Shown here piece by piece: positions 51,658 through 60,692 of a DNA stretch of 64,000 nucleotides. Source of the DNA: Arsenophonus sp031446105 (GTDB lineage: Bacteria; Pseudomonadota; Gammaproteobacteria; Enterobacterales; Enterobacteriaceae). A program made the position numbers and the translations under genes. Below the pieces are notes generated by a model, which did no database searches, had not been told where the DNA came from, and saw only the letters and a list, made by a program, of their open reading frames with translations. Position 1 is the first letter of the stretch. Each line of letters starts with the position of its first letter. Location: the NCBI GenBank assembly GCA_031446105.1, contig CP132907.1:558001-622000 (forward strand), given 5' to 3'.

Positions 51658-51954
51658 ATGTTACTCCAATTTCTGATTTTTTGAAATTTTAATTTTACAA
51701 AAAATATTTCTTTATAAAATATTATTACTTCTTCTTTTAAAAGAAATATTTATCAAATATTAACTAAAAAATCTAAATTAAAGTTAGAACAATGTAAAAT
51801 ATAACGATTTTTAAAAAAATATTATTTTTTAAATATTCTTTTTTATCAAAATAATATAATCCTTATTAACTGTAATATAATAATAAAAATTATTACATAA
51901 AAATTTTTTTAAAAATTTAGTATAAAAAAATAAAAAAAGTATGATTACATTATA

Positions 51955-52434
51955 TCAAAAATCTATCACATGATCTAAAATAATTAATCCAGCACCAATA
52001 CAAATTGCTATATCAGCAATATTAAATATTGGCCAATGTAAATTATTTATATGAAAATCAATAAAATCAATAACAAATCCATAAACAATACGATCATATA
52101 AATTACCTAAAGCACCGCCTATAATAATTGAATAAGCAATATTATTTATTTTTTTTTTAATTTCTTGATAATACATTATTAGAATTAATATTATACAAAT
52201 TATAATCGCAATTAATACAAAAAAATAAAATTCCCAAGTTTTTTGATGAGCTAAAAAACTAAATGCAACTCCATAATTTCTTACATAAGTAATATTCAAA
52301 TAAGGCATCAATTTTATATATGAATATAATTCAAAATTATTAAAAATTATTTTTTTAGTGAAAATATCAATAAAAAACACTAAAGCACTTAACCATAACC
52401 AAAACAATCCGTTAGAATGAATATTTTTTTTCAT
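51955..52434 (-). CDS. lspA: Lipoprotein signal peptidase
   Basis: Aspartic membrane protease that cleaves the signal peptide of lipoproteins after lipidation. Four transmembrane segments, catalytic Asp114 in GGALGNLYDR and Asp141 in FNIADIAICIG, plus the conserved NYGVAFSFL. It has 159 residues against 164 in E. coli. Its ATG shares one base with the ileS stop (TAATG), so translation is coupled. Retention implies that some lipoproteins are still made. Confidence 0.97.
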   Translation of the reverse strand: MKKNIHSNGLFWLWLSALVFFIDIFTKKIIFNNFELYSYIKLMPYLNITYVRNYGVAFSFLAHQKTWEFYFFVLIAIIICIILILIMYYQEIKKKINNIAYSIIIGGALGNLYDRIVYGFVIDFIDFHINNLHWPIFNIADIAICIGAGLIILDHVIDF

Positions 52435-55250
52435 TAAGCAAATTTACGTATTTCACCATTACCAACTATATTGGTAATACAGCGACCACACAACTCCACA
52501 TATTTTTCTACTTGACCAATATCCGTAGCATAATGCCAACAACGAGGACATTTATTACCATTTGCTTTTTTAAAAGAAATTTTTAACCCATTAATTTCAC
52601 TGTTTTTTGCTGAAAGGGGAGCTTTAGAAATATCAATAACTTGAGTTTCTGAAGTTAACAATATAAAACGTAATTCATTTCCAAAATAATTAAGTATTTC
52701 AGCAAATTCTATATTTACATATAAATTAACTGAAACTTCTAATGAACTGCAAATTAGCTTATCTAAACGAGCCTTTTCAAAAACCTTATTAACTTCACTA
52801 CGAATAATAAATAATTTATTCCAAAAATTATCACCTAGTTTTTCAATAATATTTAATTCAAATAAAGTATTATAATATTCTTCAGTAAAAACATATTTTG
52901 CATGTTGACCTGGCAATTTATCCCAAATTTCACTTGCAGTGAAAGAAAGAATTGGAGAAATCCATCGTACTAAAGCTTCTGCTATATGAAACAAAACAGT
53001 TTGACAACTTCGACGAGCTAAACTATTACTTTTTCCAGTATATTGACGATCTTTTATAATTTCAAAATAAAAAGATCCCATATAAATTGAACAAAATTTC
53101 ATTAAAGATTGAACTACCTCATGAAAATTATAATTAGCATAATGTTTTATAATTTCTTCTTGAATAAACTTCGCTTTTCCTATTGCCCATTGATCTAAAA
53201 TTATCATTTTTTCTGGTATTATTTTGTCTACTAAAGGGTTAAATCCTTTTAAATTTGCCAATAAAAAACGAGCAGTATTGCGAATGCGCCGATATTGATC
53301 TACAGAACATTTTAAATTTTTTTTTGAAATAGAAATTTCACTAGTATAATCAGTTGATGCAACCCATAATCTTAAAATATCAGCACCTAAATCATTCATT
53401 ATTTCTTGTGGATTAATTATATTTCCTAAAGATTTTGACATTTTTTTTCCTTGTGCATCAACTGTAAAACCATGCGTTAAAACTTGCCTATAAGGAGCCT
53501 TATTTTTTATAGCAGTTGAAAGAATTAAAGATGATAAAAACCAACCACGGTACTGATCAGATCCTTCTAAATACATATCAACAGAACGACCTTGAAATTC
53601 AGTACGTACATCTACAATTGAATAATGCGTTGAACCAGAATCAAACCATACATCAAGAATGTCATTAACTTTAATATAATTTATTGCATCTTTTCCTAAA
53701 ATAGTAAAAGGATCCAAATCCCACCATATCTCAACACCAAATTTTTCAACATTTTTAGCAATTTTTTCAATTATCTCCAATATATTAGGATGCAATACTT
53801 TTGTTTTTTTATGTACAAATAATGTCATAGGTACACCATAAATTCTCTGACGAGAAATACACCAATTAGGACATTTTTCAATCATCGATTTAATTTGTGT
53901 CGCTCCCCATAAAGGAATCCATTTAACATTTTTAATCTCTTGTAATGTTTTTTTTCGCAAATCATTTTTTTCCATGCTAATAAACCACTGCGGTGTTGTA
54001 CGAAAAATAACCGGTTTCTTATGCCTCCAACAATGTGGATAACTATGTTTAAAAACTTCTTTATGAAATAACATATTTTTGCTTATTAAAATATTTATAA
54101 CTAATTTATCAACTTGAAATACAGGTATACCATTTAAATCAGGATAAACATTTTTTGAATAACAACCATTTGAATCAATTAAATTTACAATTTCTAATTT
54201 ATATTTTTCAGCAATTATATAATCTTCAGGACCATGTGCTGGTGCAATATGTACAATACCTGTACCAGAATTTAATGTTACATGATCACTTAAAATAATA
54301 GGTACAGAAAAACTCATAAATGGATGCCAAAAGCGCAATGATTCCAATGAACAGCCAAAACATTCACCTAAAACTTTCCATGTTTTCGGATGAAGATACT
54401 GAATTAGTGATTGAACAAAAATTTTAGATACAATAAAACATTTATCGGTATTAATTTGTATTAATTGATATTTAAAATCAGAGTTAACAGCAACAGCACG
54501 ATTTGCAGGCAACGTCCAAGGTGTTGTTGTCCAAATAATTACTGAAACTGACAATATTTTTGATTGCATTCCAAATATAGAATAAACACTCTTCGGATCA
54601 ACTGATTTAAAACAAACATAAATAGAAAATGATTTTTTATTATAATACTCCACTTCAGCTTCAGCTAAAGAAGACCTACAAGAAATACACCAATGTACCG
54701 GTTTAATACCTTTAAGCAAATAACCATTTTCAATAACTTTACCTAATGTACGAATAATATTTGCTTCTGTTTTAAAATCCATAGTTAAATATGGATTTTC
54801 CCAATCACCTAATATTCCCATTCTAATAAAATCACTTTTTTGGATTTTAATTTGTTTTTGAGCATATTTACGACATTCCTTACGAAAAACAACTGGCGAT
54901 ATTTTCTCTCCTACTTTACCTATAATTTTTTCTACTTGATGTTCGATTGGCAAACCATGACAATCCCAACCAGGAACATATGGTACATCAAAACCTGCAA
55001 GTCCTTTAGATTTTACAATAATATCCTTTAAAATTTTATTAACTGCATGACCAATATGAATATTACCATTAGCATATGGCGGACCATCATGCAATATAAA
55101 AATTGGTTTACCGATTTTATTTCGACGAATATTTTGATACAAACCTTCTTTAAACCAACGCATTAATACTTGTGGTTCTGTTTTAGAAAGATTGGCCCGC
55201 ATCGGAAAATCTGTATCTGGCAAATTAAGTGTATTTTTATAATTGTTCAT
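52434..55250 (-). CDS. ileS: Isoleucyl-tRNA synthetase
   Basis: Charges tRNA-Ile and edits mischarged valine. Class I motifs HIGH (NGNIHIGHAV) and KMSKS (GKKMSKSLGN), the CP1 editing domain with TTTPWTLPAN and GTGIVHIAPAHG, the anticodon-binding domain, and the C-terminal zinc finger (CPRCWHY ... CGRCI). It has 938 residues, the same as E. coli. It lies between ribF (38 bases upstream) and lspA (overlapping), the conserved ribF-ileS-lspA operon. Confidence 0.98.
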   Translation of the reverse strand: MNNYKNTLNLPDTDFPMRANLSKTEPQVLMRWFKEGLYQNIRRNKIGKPIFILHDGPPYANGNIHIGHAVNKILKDIIVKSKGLAGFDVPYVPGWDCHGLPIEHQVEKIIGKVGEKISPVVFRKECRKYAQKQIKIQKSDFIRMGILGDWENPYLTMDFKTEANIIRTLGKVIENGYLLKGIKPVHWCISCRSSLAEAEVEYYNKKSFSIYVCFKSVDPKSVYSIFGMQSKILSVSVIIWTTTPWTLPANRAVAVNSDFKYQLIQINTDKCFIVSKIFVQSLIQYLHPKTWKVLGECFGCSLESLRFWHPFMSFSVPIILSDHVTLNSGTGIVHIAPAHGPEDYIIAEKYKLEIVNLIDSNGCYSKNVYPDLNGIPVFQVDKLVINILISKNMLFHKEVFKHSYPHCWRHKKPVIFRTTPQWFISMEKNDLRKKTLQEIKNVKWIPLWGATQIKSMIEKCPNWCISRQRIYGVPMTLFVHKKTKVLHPNILEIIEKIAKNVEKFGVEIWWDLDPFTILGKDAINYIKVNDILDVWFDSGSTHYSIVDVRTEFQGRSVDMYLEGSDQYRGWFLSSLILSTAIKNKAPYRQVLTHGFTVDAQGKKMSKSLGNIINPQEIMNDLGADILRLWVASTDYTSEISISKKNLKCSVDQYRRIRNTARFLLANLKGFNPLVDKIIPEKMIILDQWAIGKAKFIQEEIIKHYANYNFHEVVQSLMKFCSIYMGSFYFEIIKDRQYTGKSNSLARRSCQTVLFHIAEALVRWISPILSFTASEIWDKLPGQHAKYVFTEEYYNTLFELNIIEKLGDNFWNKLFIIRSEVNKVFEKARLDKLICSSLEVSVNLYVNIEFAEILNYFGNELRFILLTSETQVIDISKAPLSAKNSEINGLKISFKKANGNKCPRCWHYATDIGQVEKYVELCGRCITNIVGNGEIRKFA

Positions 55251-55288
55251 GAAAATTATTACTTCCAGTTTTCTGCTAAATATTTTTA

Positions 55289-56218
55289 TTAAAAAAAATC
55301 AAAAAATTTTTTTGCAACAATAATATCGTTTATGATTTGTTCTCTTAAATCATTAATACAATTAAATCGTTTTTCTTCTCGTATTTTTTTACGTAATACA
55401 AGATCAATATGAAATCCATATATATTTTTATCTGTATCGATTAAATGTACTTCAATTTGTTGTTTGATTCCATTTACTGTAGGTCGTGTACCAATATTTG
55501 TAACTGCTTTAAATGGTTTCTTAGATATTCCATATACTTCTGCTATATAAACACCTTTAACAGGTATTATTAAAGATTTTAATTGTAAATTTGCCGTTGG
55601 AAAACCAATTTTACTACCCAACTTTCTACCATGAATAACTCGACCGCTTAATCGATAAGGATGGGCCATAAGATGCTCAGCAAGATTAAAGTTATTACTT
55701 AATAATGCTTGTCTTACATAAGTACTACTAATACGTTGATCTTTAATGCAAAAGCTTTTTGTATTAATTACCTTAAATCCATATTTTTTTCCAGCTTTAA
55801 GAAGATCTTGGAAATTACCCTTTCCATCTTTACCAAATCGAAAATCATCGCCAATTACCAAGAATTTAACACCTAATTTTTTTACTAAAAATTCAAAAAT
55901 AAACATTTTAGGAGTTAATATGGAAAATTTATAATTAAATTTAATACATAATAAATAATCAACTCCATATTCAAAAAAATATTTTATTTTATCACGCAAA
56001 GGTGTTATACGTACTGGTGAATTGCTTCCACAAAAAAATTCTAATGGCTGAGGTTCAAAAATCATTACCATAGTGGGTAATTTAAGAAAATTAGCTTCTT
56101 TTTTTAAACATTTTAATAATACTTGATGCCCTTTATGAACAGAATCAAAATTACCAATAGTTAAAACACAACCGTAATGATTTTTTTGAATATTATATAT
56201 ACCACGAATAAACTTCAT
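55289..56218 (-). CDS. ribF: Bifunctional riboflavin kinase / FAD synthetase
   Basis: Makes FMN and then FAD from riboflavin. The N-terminal nucleotidyl-transferase domain has GNFDSVHKGHQ and the later RISSTYVRQAL; the C-terminal kinase domain has GRVIHGRKLGSKIGFPTANL, GVYIAEVYG and GTRPTVNG. It has 309 residues against 313 in E. coli. It is the first gene of the ribF-ileS-lspA-ispH run and divergent from rpsT. Its products serve Gor, Fpr, AroC and UbiX, all in this window. Confidence 0.97.
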   Translation of the reverse strand: MKFIRGIYNIQKNHYGCVLTIGNFDSVHKGHQVLLKCLKKEANFLKLPTMVMIFEPQPLEFFCGSNSPVRITPLRDKIKYFFEYGVDYLLCIKFNYKFSILTPKMFIFEFLVKKLGVKFLVIGDDFRFGKDGKGNFQDLLKAGKKYGFKVINTKSFCIKDQRISSTYVRQALLSNNFNLAEHLMAHPYRLSGRVIHGRKLGSKIGFPTANLQLKSLIIPVKGVYIAEVYGISKKPFKAVTNIGTRPTVNGIKQQIEVHLIDTDKNIYGFHIDLVLRKKIREEKRFNCINDLREQIINDIIVAKKFFDFF

Positions 56219-56404
56219 AATTGGCTCAATATAAAAAATAAATTTTTTACCTCAAAAATCAGAATAAATTTTTTAAAATAAACTAAAATTCTTAAAAATA
56301 TAATTTTATAATAATTTTTTTATATTACATACAAAATTATATAGAAAAATAACAAAAAATATAAAATTAGTGATATTATTATACAATGTATATAAATTAA
56401 TTAA

Positions 56405-56432
56405 TTGACAAATGAAAATTTAATCGTAATAT
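56405..56432 (+). promoter_or_regulatory. Probable sigma-70 promoter of rpsT
   Basis: A perfect -35 box TTGACA (56405-56410), a 16-base spacer and TAATAT (56427-56432), about 50 bases before the rpsT start. The exact -35 match makes this one of the better promoter candidates in the window. Confidence 0.5.
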
Positions 56433-56481
56433 TTCTATATATTTTGCATTTTTTTTAAATAAATATTTTGGAGTGTAAATT

Positions 56482-56742
56482 TTGGCTAATATTAAATCAG
56501 CTAAAAAACGTGCTATACAAACAGAAAAACGTCGAAAACATAATTCAAGTCAACGCTCTACTATGCGCACTTTTATAAAAAAAGTATATTTGGCTATTTC
56601 TTTAGGTGATAAAAAAGCAGCCAAACAAGCTTTTCATAAAATGCAATCCATTGTAGATAGTTATGCCAGTAAGGGATTAATTCATAAAAATAAAGCTGCA
56701 CGTCATAAATCAAATTTAATAGAACATATCAAATCTATGTAA
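56482..56742 (+). CDS. rpsT: 30S ribosomal protein S20
   Basis: Primary 16S rRNA-binding protein of the small subunit. It has 86 residues against 87 in E. coli, three helices, with ANIKSAKKRAIQ, MRTFIKKVY and GLIHKNKAARHKS conserved. It starts with TTG, preceded by GGAGTG. E. coli rpsT also starts with UUG, tied to its translational feedback, so the unusual start has survived genome reduction. A T-rich hairpin follows the stop. Confidence 0.97.
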   Translation: MANIKSAKKRAIQTEKRRKHNSSQRSTMRTFIKKVYLAISLGDKKAAKQAFHKMQSIVDSYASKGLIHKNKAARHKSNLIEHIKSM

Positions 56743-56764
56743 ATTTTTATTTAAAATTTTTTTT
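56741..56764 (+). terminator. Possible terminator of rpsT
   Basis: AAATTTT and AAAATTT flank a five-base loop and are followed by a T run, starting within the stop codon. The stem is pure A/T, so it is weak. Confidence 0.35.
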
Positions 56765-57186
56765 AAAATCTTGTTTTATATGATAATTTTTTTATAAAAA
56801 TAAAAAATATAATTATTTTATAATTTTTTTGTTAAAAGAAATTAAAAGATATTATTTTTTAATCATTCTTTATTAATATATAAAAGATAATTAAAATAAA
56901 TTTTATTTTTAAAAAAAATATACAAAAAATATTTATATTTTTTAAAACATAAAAAAATCGTAACACTTTTAAAATATTAAACTTATCAAAATACTTTAAA
57001 AAATTTTTTATTTGTTAGTATTTAATATAAAAAAATAAAAAATAAAAAAATACCATTAAATTTAAAAATTAAAAAATATTATAAAAAATAATTTTTATTT
57101 ATAAAAAATAAATTTATTTTTTATGATTATAAAAATAAAAATATTTTTTATATGTTTTTTAAAACATTCATCAAATATTATTTAAA
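56743..57186. other. Gene-free stretch between rpsT and nhaA
   Basis: In E. coli nhaR lies between nhaA and rpsT. Here 444 bases of A/T-rich sequence hold no LysR-type fragment. Confidence 0.65.
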
Positions 57187-58347
57187 TTATTTTTTTGGCA
57201 AAACAAAATTTAACAAAAATAATCCAAAAATCGCTGATAATGTCGATCCTACTAAAATTCCTAATTTTGCATGATTTTTAAGACTTTCCAAATCTTCAAA
57301 TGCTAAACTAGCAATAAAAATAGACATAGTAAACCCGATACCACATAATACTGAAACAGCAAATACATATTGAATATTAATTTTTTTTTGTAATTTTATC
57401 ACTTTTAATTTTATAGCTATCCAAGTAAAAAGAGAAATACCTATGGGTTTACCAAATAATAAACCTAATGCCACACCTATCGGTAAAGTGTTAAAAAGAT
57501 CTCTCAAATTACCAAAATAAATTTCTATTCCAGAATTAGCAAATGCAAATAATGGCAAAATTAAATAAGAAATCCATGGATGTAAAAATTTTTGCAAACA
57601 TCTAGAAGGTGAGTAATTTTTATGACCTTTTAATGGTATTACGCAACCAACTATAAAACCTGATAATGTTGCATGAATACCGGATTTCAAGATAAAAATC
57701 CATAAAATTATTCCAAAAAACAAATAAATAAAAATATTTTCTACTTTACGCCAATTTAACCATACCATTATTAATATAATAAGTATCCCTAAACTTAATC
57801 CTTTTAAAAAAATAAATTTTGTATAAAACAAAGCAATTATAAAAATTACCCCAATATCATCAATAATCGCTAAAGCAAGCAAAAATACTTTTAATTCTGT
57901 TGGCACACGTTTTCCTAATAATGTAATTACACCAAGTGCAAATGCAATATCTGTAGCAGTAGGAATAGCCCACCCATGTCGAATAATTTTATTATCAGCA
58001 TTAAAAAATAAATATACCATAGCAGGAAATAACATACCTCCTATCGCGGCAATAACAGGAAATAGAGCTTTATCACGACCAACTAATGAACCTTCTATGA
58101 ATTCTCTTTTAACTTCAAGACCTACAACTAAAAAGAAAATAGACATCAATCCATCATTAATCCATAATAAAATAGATTGATCAAAATTTAAGATACCAAT
58201 TCTAAATGATAAAGAAATATTTAAAAATTGATAATAAATATCCTTTAAAGGTGTATTAGCCATAACCAAAGCTAAAATAGCAGCAATAATCAGCAGAATA
58301 CCTCCTGCTGTTTCTAATTTTAAAAATTGTCTTATGATTGCTGTCAT
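57187..58347 (-). CDS. nhaA: Na+/H+ antiporter NhaA
   Basis: Inner-membrane antiporter that exports sodium in exchange for protons. It has 386 residues against 388 in E. coli, with about 12 membrane segments. The ion-binding aspartates are in place: Asp133 in ATDIAFALG and Asp163-Asp164 in IIDDIGVI; the pH-sensor region HATLSGFIVG is also there. Its regulator nhaR is missing, so induction by sodium is probably lost. It can supply the sodium gradient that GltS uses (inference). Confidence 0.97.
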   Translation of the reverse strand: MTAIIRQFLKLETAGGILLIIAAILALVMANTPLKDIYYQFLNISLSFRIGILNFDQSILLWINDGLMSIFFLVVGLEVKREFIEGSLVGRDKALFPVIAAIGGMLFPAMVYLFFNADNKIIRHGWAIPTATDIAFALGVITLLGKRVPTELKVFLLALAIIDDIGVIFIIALFYTKFIFLKGLSLGILIILIMVWLNWRKVENIFIYLFFGIILWIFILKSGIHATLSGFIVGCVIPLKGHKNYSPSRCLQKFLHPWISYLILPLFAFANSGIEIYFGNLRDLFNTLPIGVALGLLFGKPIGISLFTWIAIKLKVIKLQKKINIQYVFAVSVLCGIGFTMSIFIASLAFEDLESLKNHAKLGILVGSTLSAIFGLFLLNFVLPKK

Positions 58348-59330
58348 TTTAATAACCTCAAATATTAATTAAATAAATTATTTAAAACTTATATAAAATT
58401 TTTAAAAATCATTTTTATAAAAAATTATCAATAATTTAACTTTATGTTTAAAAAACATTACTAAAAAATATTAAATTTAAAAAATATAAATTTATTAAAA
58501 ATAATATTGTAAATAAATATAATACGTAATATATATTTGCATATTATGAAAAATATTCATGAAGCTTTTTAATTAAAATTTCTTTAATATCTTAAAATAT
58601 TCAACTAATTTACTTTTACTATTGTTAATATTTAAAAATTTAAAAAATAAAAATAAAAAAAAGATTAGCATTAAATATAAAAAGTATAATTTACTTTATA
58701 AATTATTTATTTTTTAACAATTCAGAATAAAATAATTGATTACTTCATTTAAATTAATAACTTTAATTATTAAAAATTTATTAAAATTAATATCTGAATA
58801 TCAATTCAATATATCACAACTACATATCAAGATTTTTTTAAAAAATGCAAAATTTATTTATATTAAAATATTTCAAAAAAAACAATTAAATTATATTGTT
58901 GCAAAAATAAAAATTATTATTATTTTTCATTAAGAAAAATCTTAAATATACTTATATTCATTATTAAAAAAAATATAGCATTATAACCTTTAAAAAAAAG
59001 ATAAGTCATGATTATTTTATTATTTATAATAAAAATAATTCTTGCATAAAAATAACAATTTTTTTTATTTTTTAATATTCTATAAAACATTATTTTTAAA
59101 TACATGAATAATATAAAATTTAAAATAATAAATTATCAAAAAAATAAAACTATTAATAAATTATATTATCTTTATAAGATAATCTTATAATAATTTTTAA
59201 ACTTATAAACATAATCTTTACTTTTTCTATACTCTCAAAAAATATTTTCTGATTTTAAATATTTATATAAAATAAAATTAACAAAATTTTATTTTGCTAT
59301 ATAATTTTAAATTAAAAAAATCTATACACT
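58348..59330. other. Gene-free stretch between dnaJ and nhaA
   Basis: About 1 kb of A/T-rich DNA. Two short frames (58736-58933 on the plus strand, 58920-59105 on the minus strand) are Ile/Lys/Phe-rich and unlike any family. E. coli has the hokC/sokC and IS186 region here; none of it is visible. Confidence 0.6.
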
Positions 59331-59380
59331 ACAACTCCAGTTTTAAACTATTTTTCTATAAAAACTAAAACTGAAGTTGT
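59314..59380 (-). terminator. Intrinsic terminator of dnaKJ
   Basis: On the minus strand a 14-bp stem (59367-59380 with 59331-59344, one G-U pair) with a 22-base loop is followed by a run of seven T (59314-59320). It lies about 55 bases after the dnaJ stop. It is the strongest terminator-like hairpin in the window. Confidence 0.7.
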
Positions 59381-59435
59381 AATCTAATATTTATTCTATT
59401 CTTAAAAAGAATTTAAATATATAAAAATTAATATA

Positions 59436-60569
59436 TTAATTAGTTAAATCATCAAAAAATTTTTTTACACTATCTAAAAAACTTTTACTTCTAGGACTAT
59501 TTTTATTACCATTATCTTTATTTAAAAATTCACCAAATTCTTCTAATAAAGCTTTTTGTTTGTTATTAAGTTTTACAGGAGTTTCAACAACAATACGACA
59601 CATTAAATCACCAGTAGTACCACGAATAGGTTTAATCCCTTTTCCTTTCATGCGAAAAATTTTTCCTGTTTGTGTTTCAGCTGGTATTTTCAAGCTAACT
59701 CGACCATCTAATGTTGGCACATCTATTTCACCGCCTAATGCTGCTATTACAAAATTAATTGGAACCTCACAATATAAATTATTGCCATCAGGTTTGAATA
59801 TAGCATGTTTTGCTATATTTACTTGTACATATAAATCTCCAGAAGATCCTCTATTTTCACCAGCTTCTCCTTCACCATTCAAACGAATCCGATCACCAGT
59901 ATTCATTCCAGATGGGATTTTTACTGATAACGTTTTATATTCTTTTCTTCTACCATGTCCATTACATTTAACACAAAATTCTTTAATAATTTTACTTCTT
60001 CCATGACAACTGGGACAAGTTTGCTGTACAGAAAAAAATCCTTGTCTAATTTGAATTTGACCTGTACCATGACACGTTGAACATGTCTCTGGTTTTGTAC
60101 CAGCTTTTGCACCACTTCCATTACATGACTTACATTTTTCTAAAGTTGGGATACGGATTTCTTTAATTACACCACGAACTGCTTCTTCTAAAGTTAATGT
60201 AATATCATATTGAAGATCAGAACCACGAGCTGCTCTTTTATTTTTTCCACCAAAAATATCGCCAAAAACATCACCAAAAATATCACTAAAATCAGTACTA
60301 GAAGTAAAACTTCCACTAAATTCACTGCTACCCATATTTCCTTGTTCAAAAGCAGCATGACCATATTGATCATATGCAGCACGTTTTTGTGAATCAGTTA
60401 AAATTTCGTAAGCCTCTTTAATTTCTTTAAATTTGTTTTCTGCTTGTTTATTACCTGGATTTCTATCTGGATGATATTTTATTGCTAAACGTTTATAGGC
60501 TTTTTTTATTTCTTTTTCATTAGCTGTTTTAGTAATACCTAAAACATCATAATAATTTTTTTTTGCCAT
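59436..60569 (-). CDS. dnaJ: Chaperone DnaJ (Hsp40)
   Basis: Co-chaperone that delivers substrates to DnaK and stimulates its ATPase. The N-terminal J domain has HPD in KYHPDRNPGN, then a Gly/Phe-rich stretch (SDIFGDVFGDIFGG), four CxxCxGxG zinc repeats (CKSCNGSGAK, CSTCHGTGQI, CPSCHGRSK, CVKCNGHGR) and the C-terminal substrate domain. The start is the ATG of MAKKNYYDVLG, with AAGGA nine bases upstream; it gives 377 residues (E. coli 376). A longer frame that starts within the spacer hairpin is rejected. The third repeat reads CxxCxGRS, a small deviation. Confidence 0.98.
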   Translation of the reverse strand: MAKKNYYDVLGITKTANEKEIKKAYKRLAIKYHPDRNPGNKQAENKFKEIKEAYEILTDSQKRAAYDQYGHAAFEQGNMGSSEFSGSFTSSTDFSDIFGDVFGDIFGGKNKRAARGSDLQYDITLTLEEAVRGVIKEIRIPTLEKCKSCNGSGAKAGTKPETCSTCHGTGQIQIRQGFFSVQQTCPSCHGRSKIIKEFCVKCNGHGRRKEYKTLSVKIPSGMNTGDRIRLNGEGEAGENRGSSGDLYVQVNIAKHAIFKPDGNNLYCEVPINFVIAALGGEIDVPTLDGRVSLKIPAETQTGKIFRMKGKGIKPIRGTTGDLMCRIVVETPVKLNNKQKALLEEFGEFLNKDNGNKNSPRSKSFLDSVKKFFDDLTN

Positions 60570-60594
60570 ATTTATTTTATCCTTACATACACAA

Positions 60595-60623
60595 ACGGGC
60601 GTAAAGTTTCCTTCAACGCCCGT
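60595..60623 (-). promoter_or_regulatory. GC-rich hairpin in the dnaK-dnaJ spacer
   Basis: ACGGGCG (60595-60601) and CGCCCGT (60617-60623) form a perfect 7-bp stem, extended by one A-U pair, with a 13-base loop. Its GC richness is exceptional here and it lies between the dnaK stop and the dnaJ ribosome-binding site, where an attenuator or RNA-processing site would tune the DnaK:DnaJ ratio. Only a short T stretch follows, so read-through is expected. Confidence 0.65.
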
Positions 60624-60692
60624 ACTCAATTTTTATAATAATAAAAAATAAAACCTTCTTTTAACTATTTTTTCTCATTAAACTAAAAGATA

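Noticed and set aside
58736..58933. 65-codon plus-strand frame between dnaJ and nhaA
   Set aside because: TTG-started, Ile/Lys-rich, no family resemblance; also overlaps a similar noise frame on the other strand.
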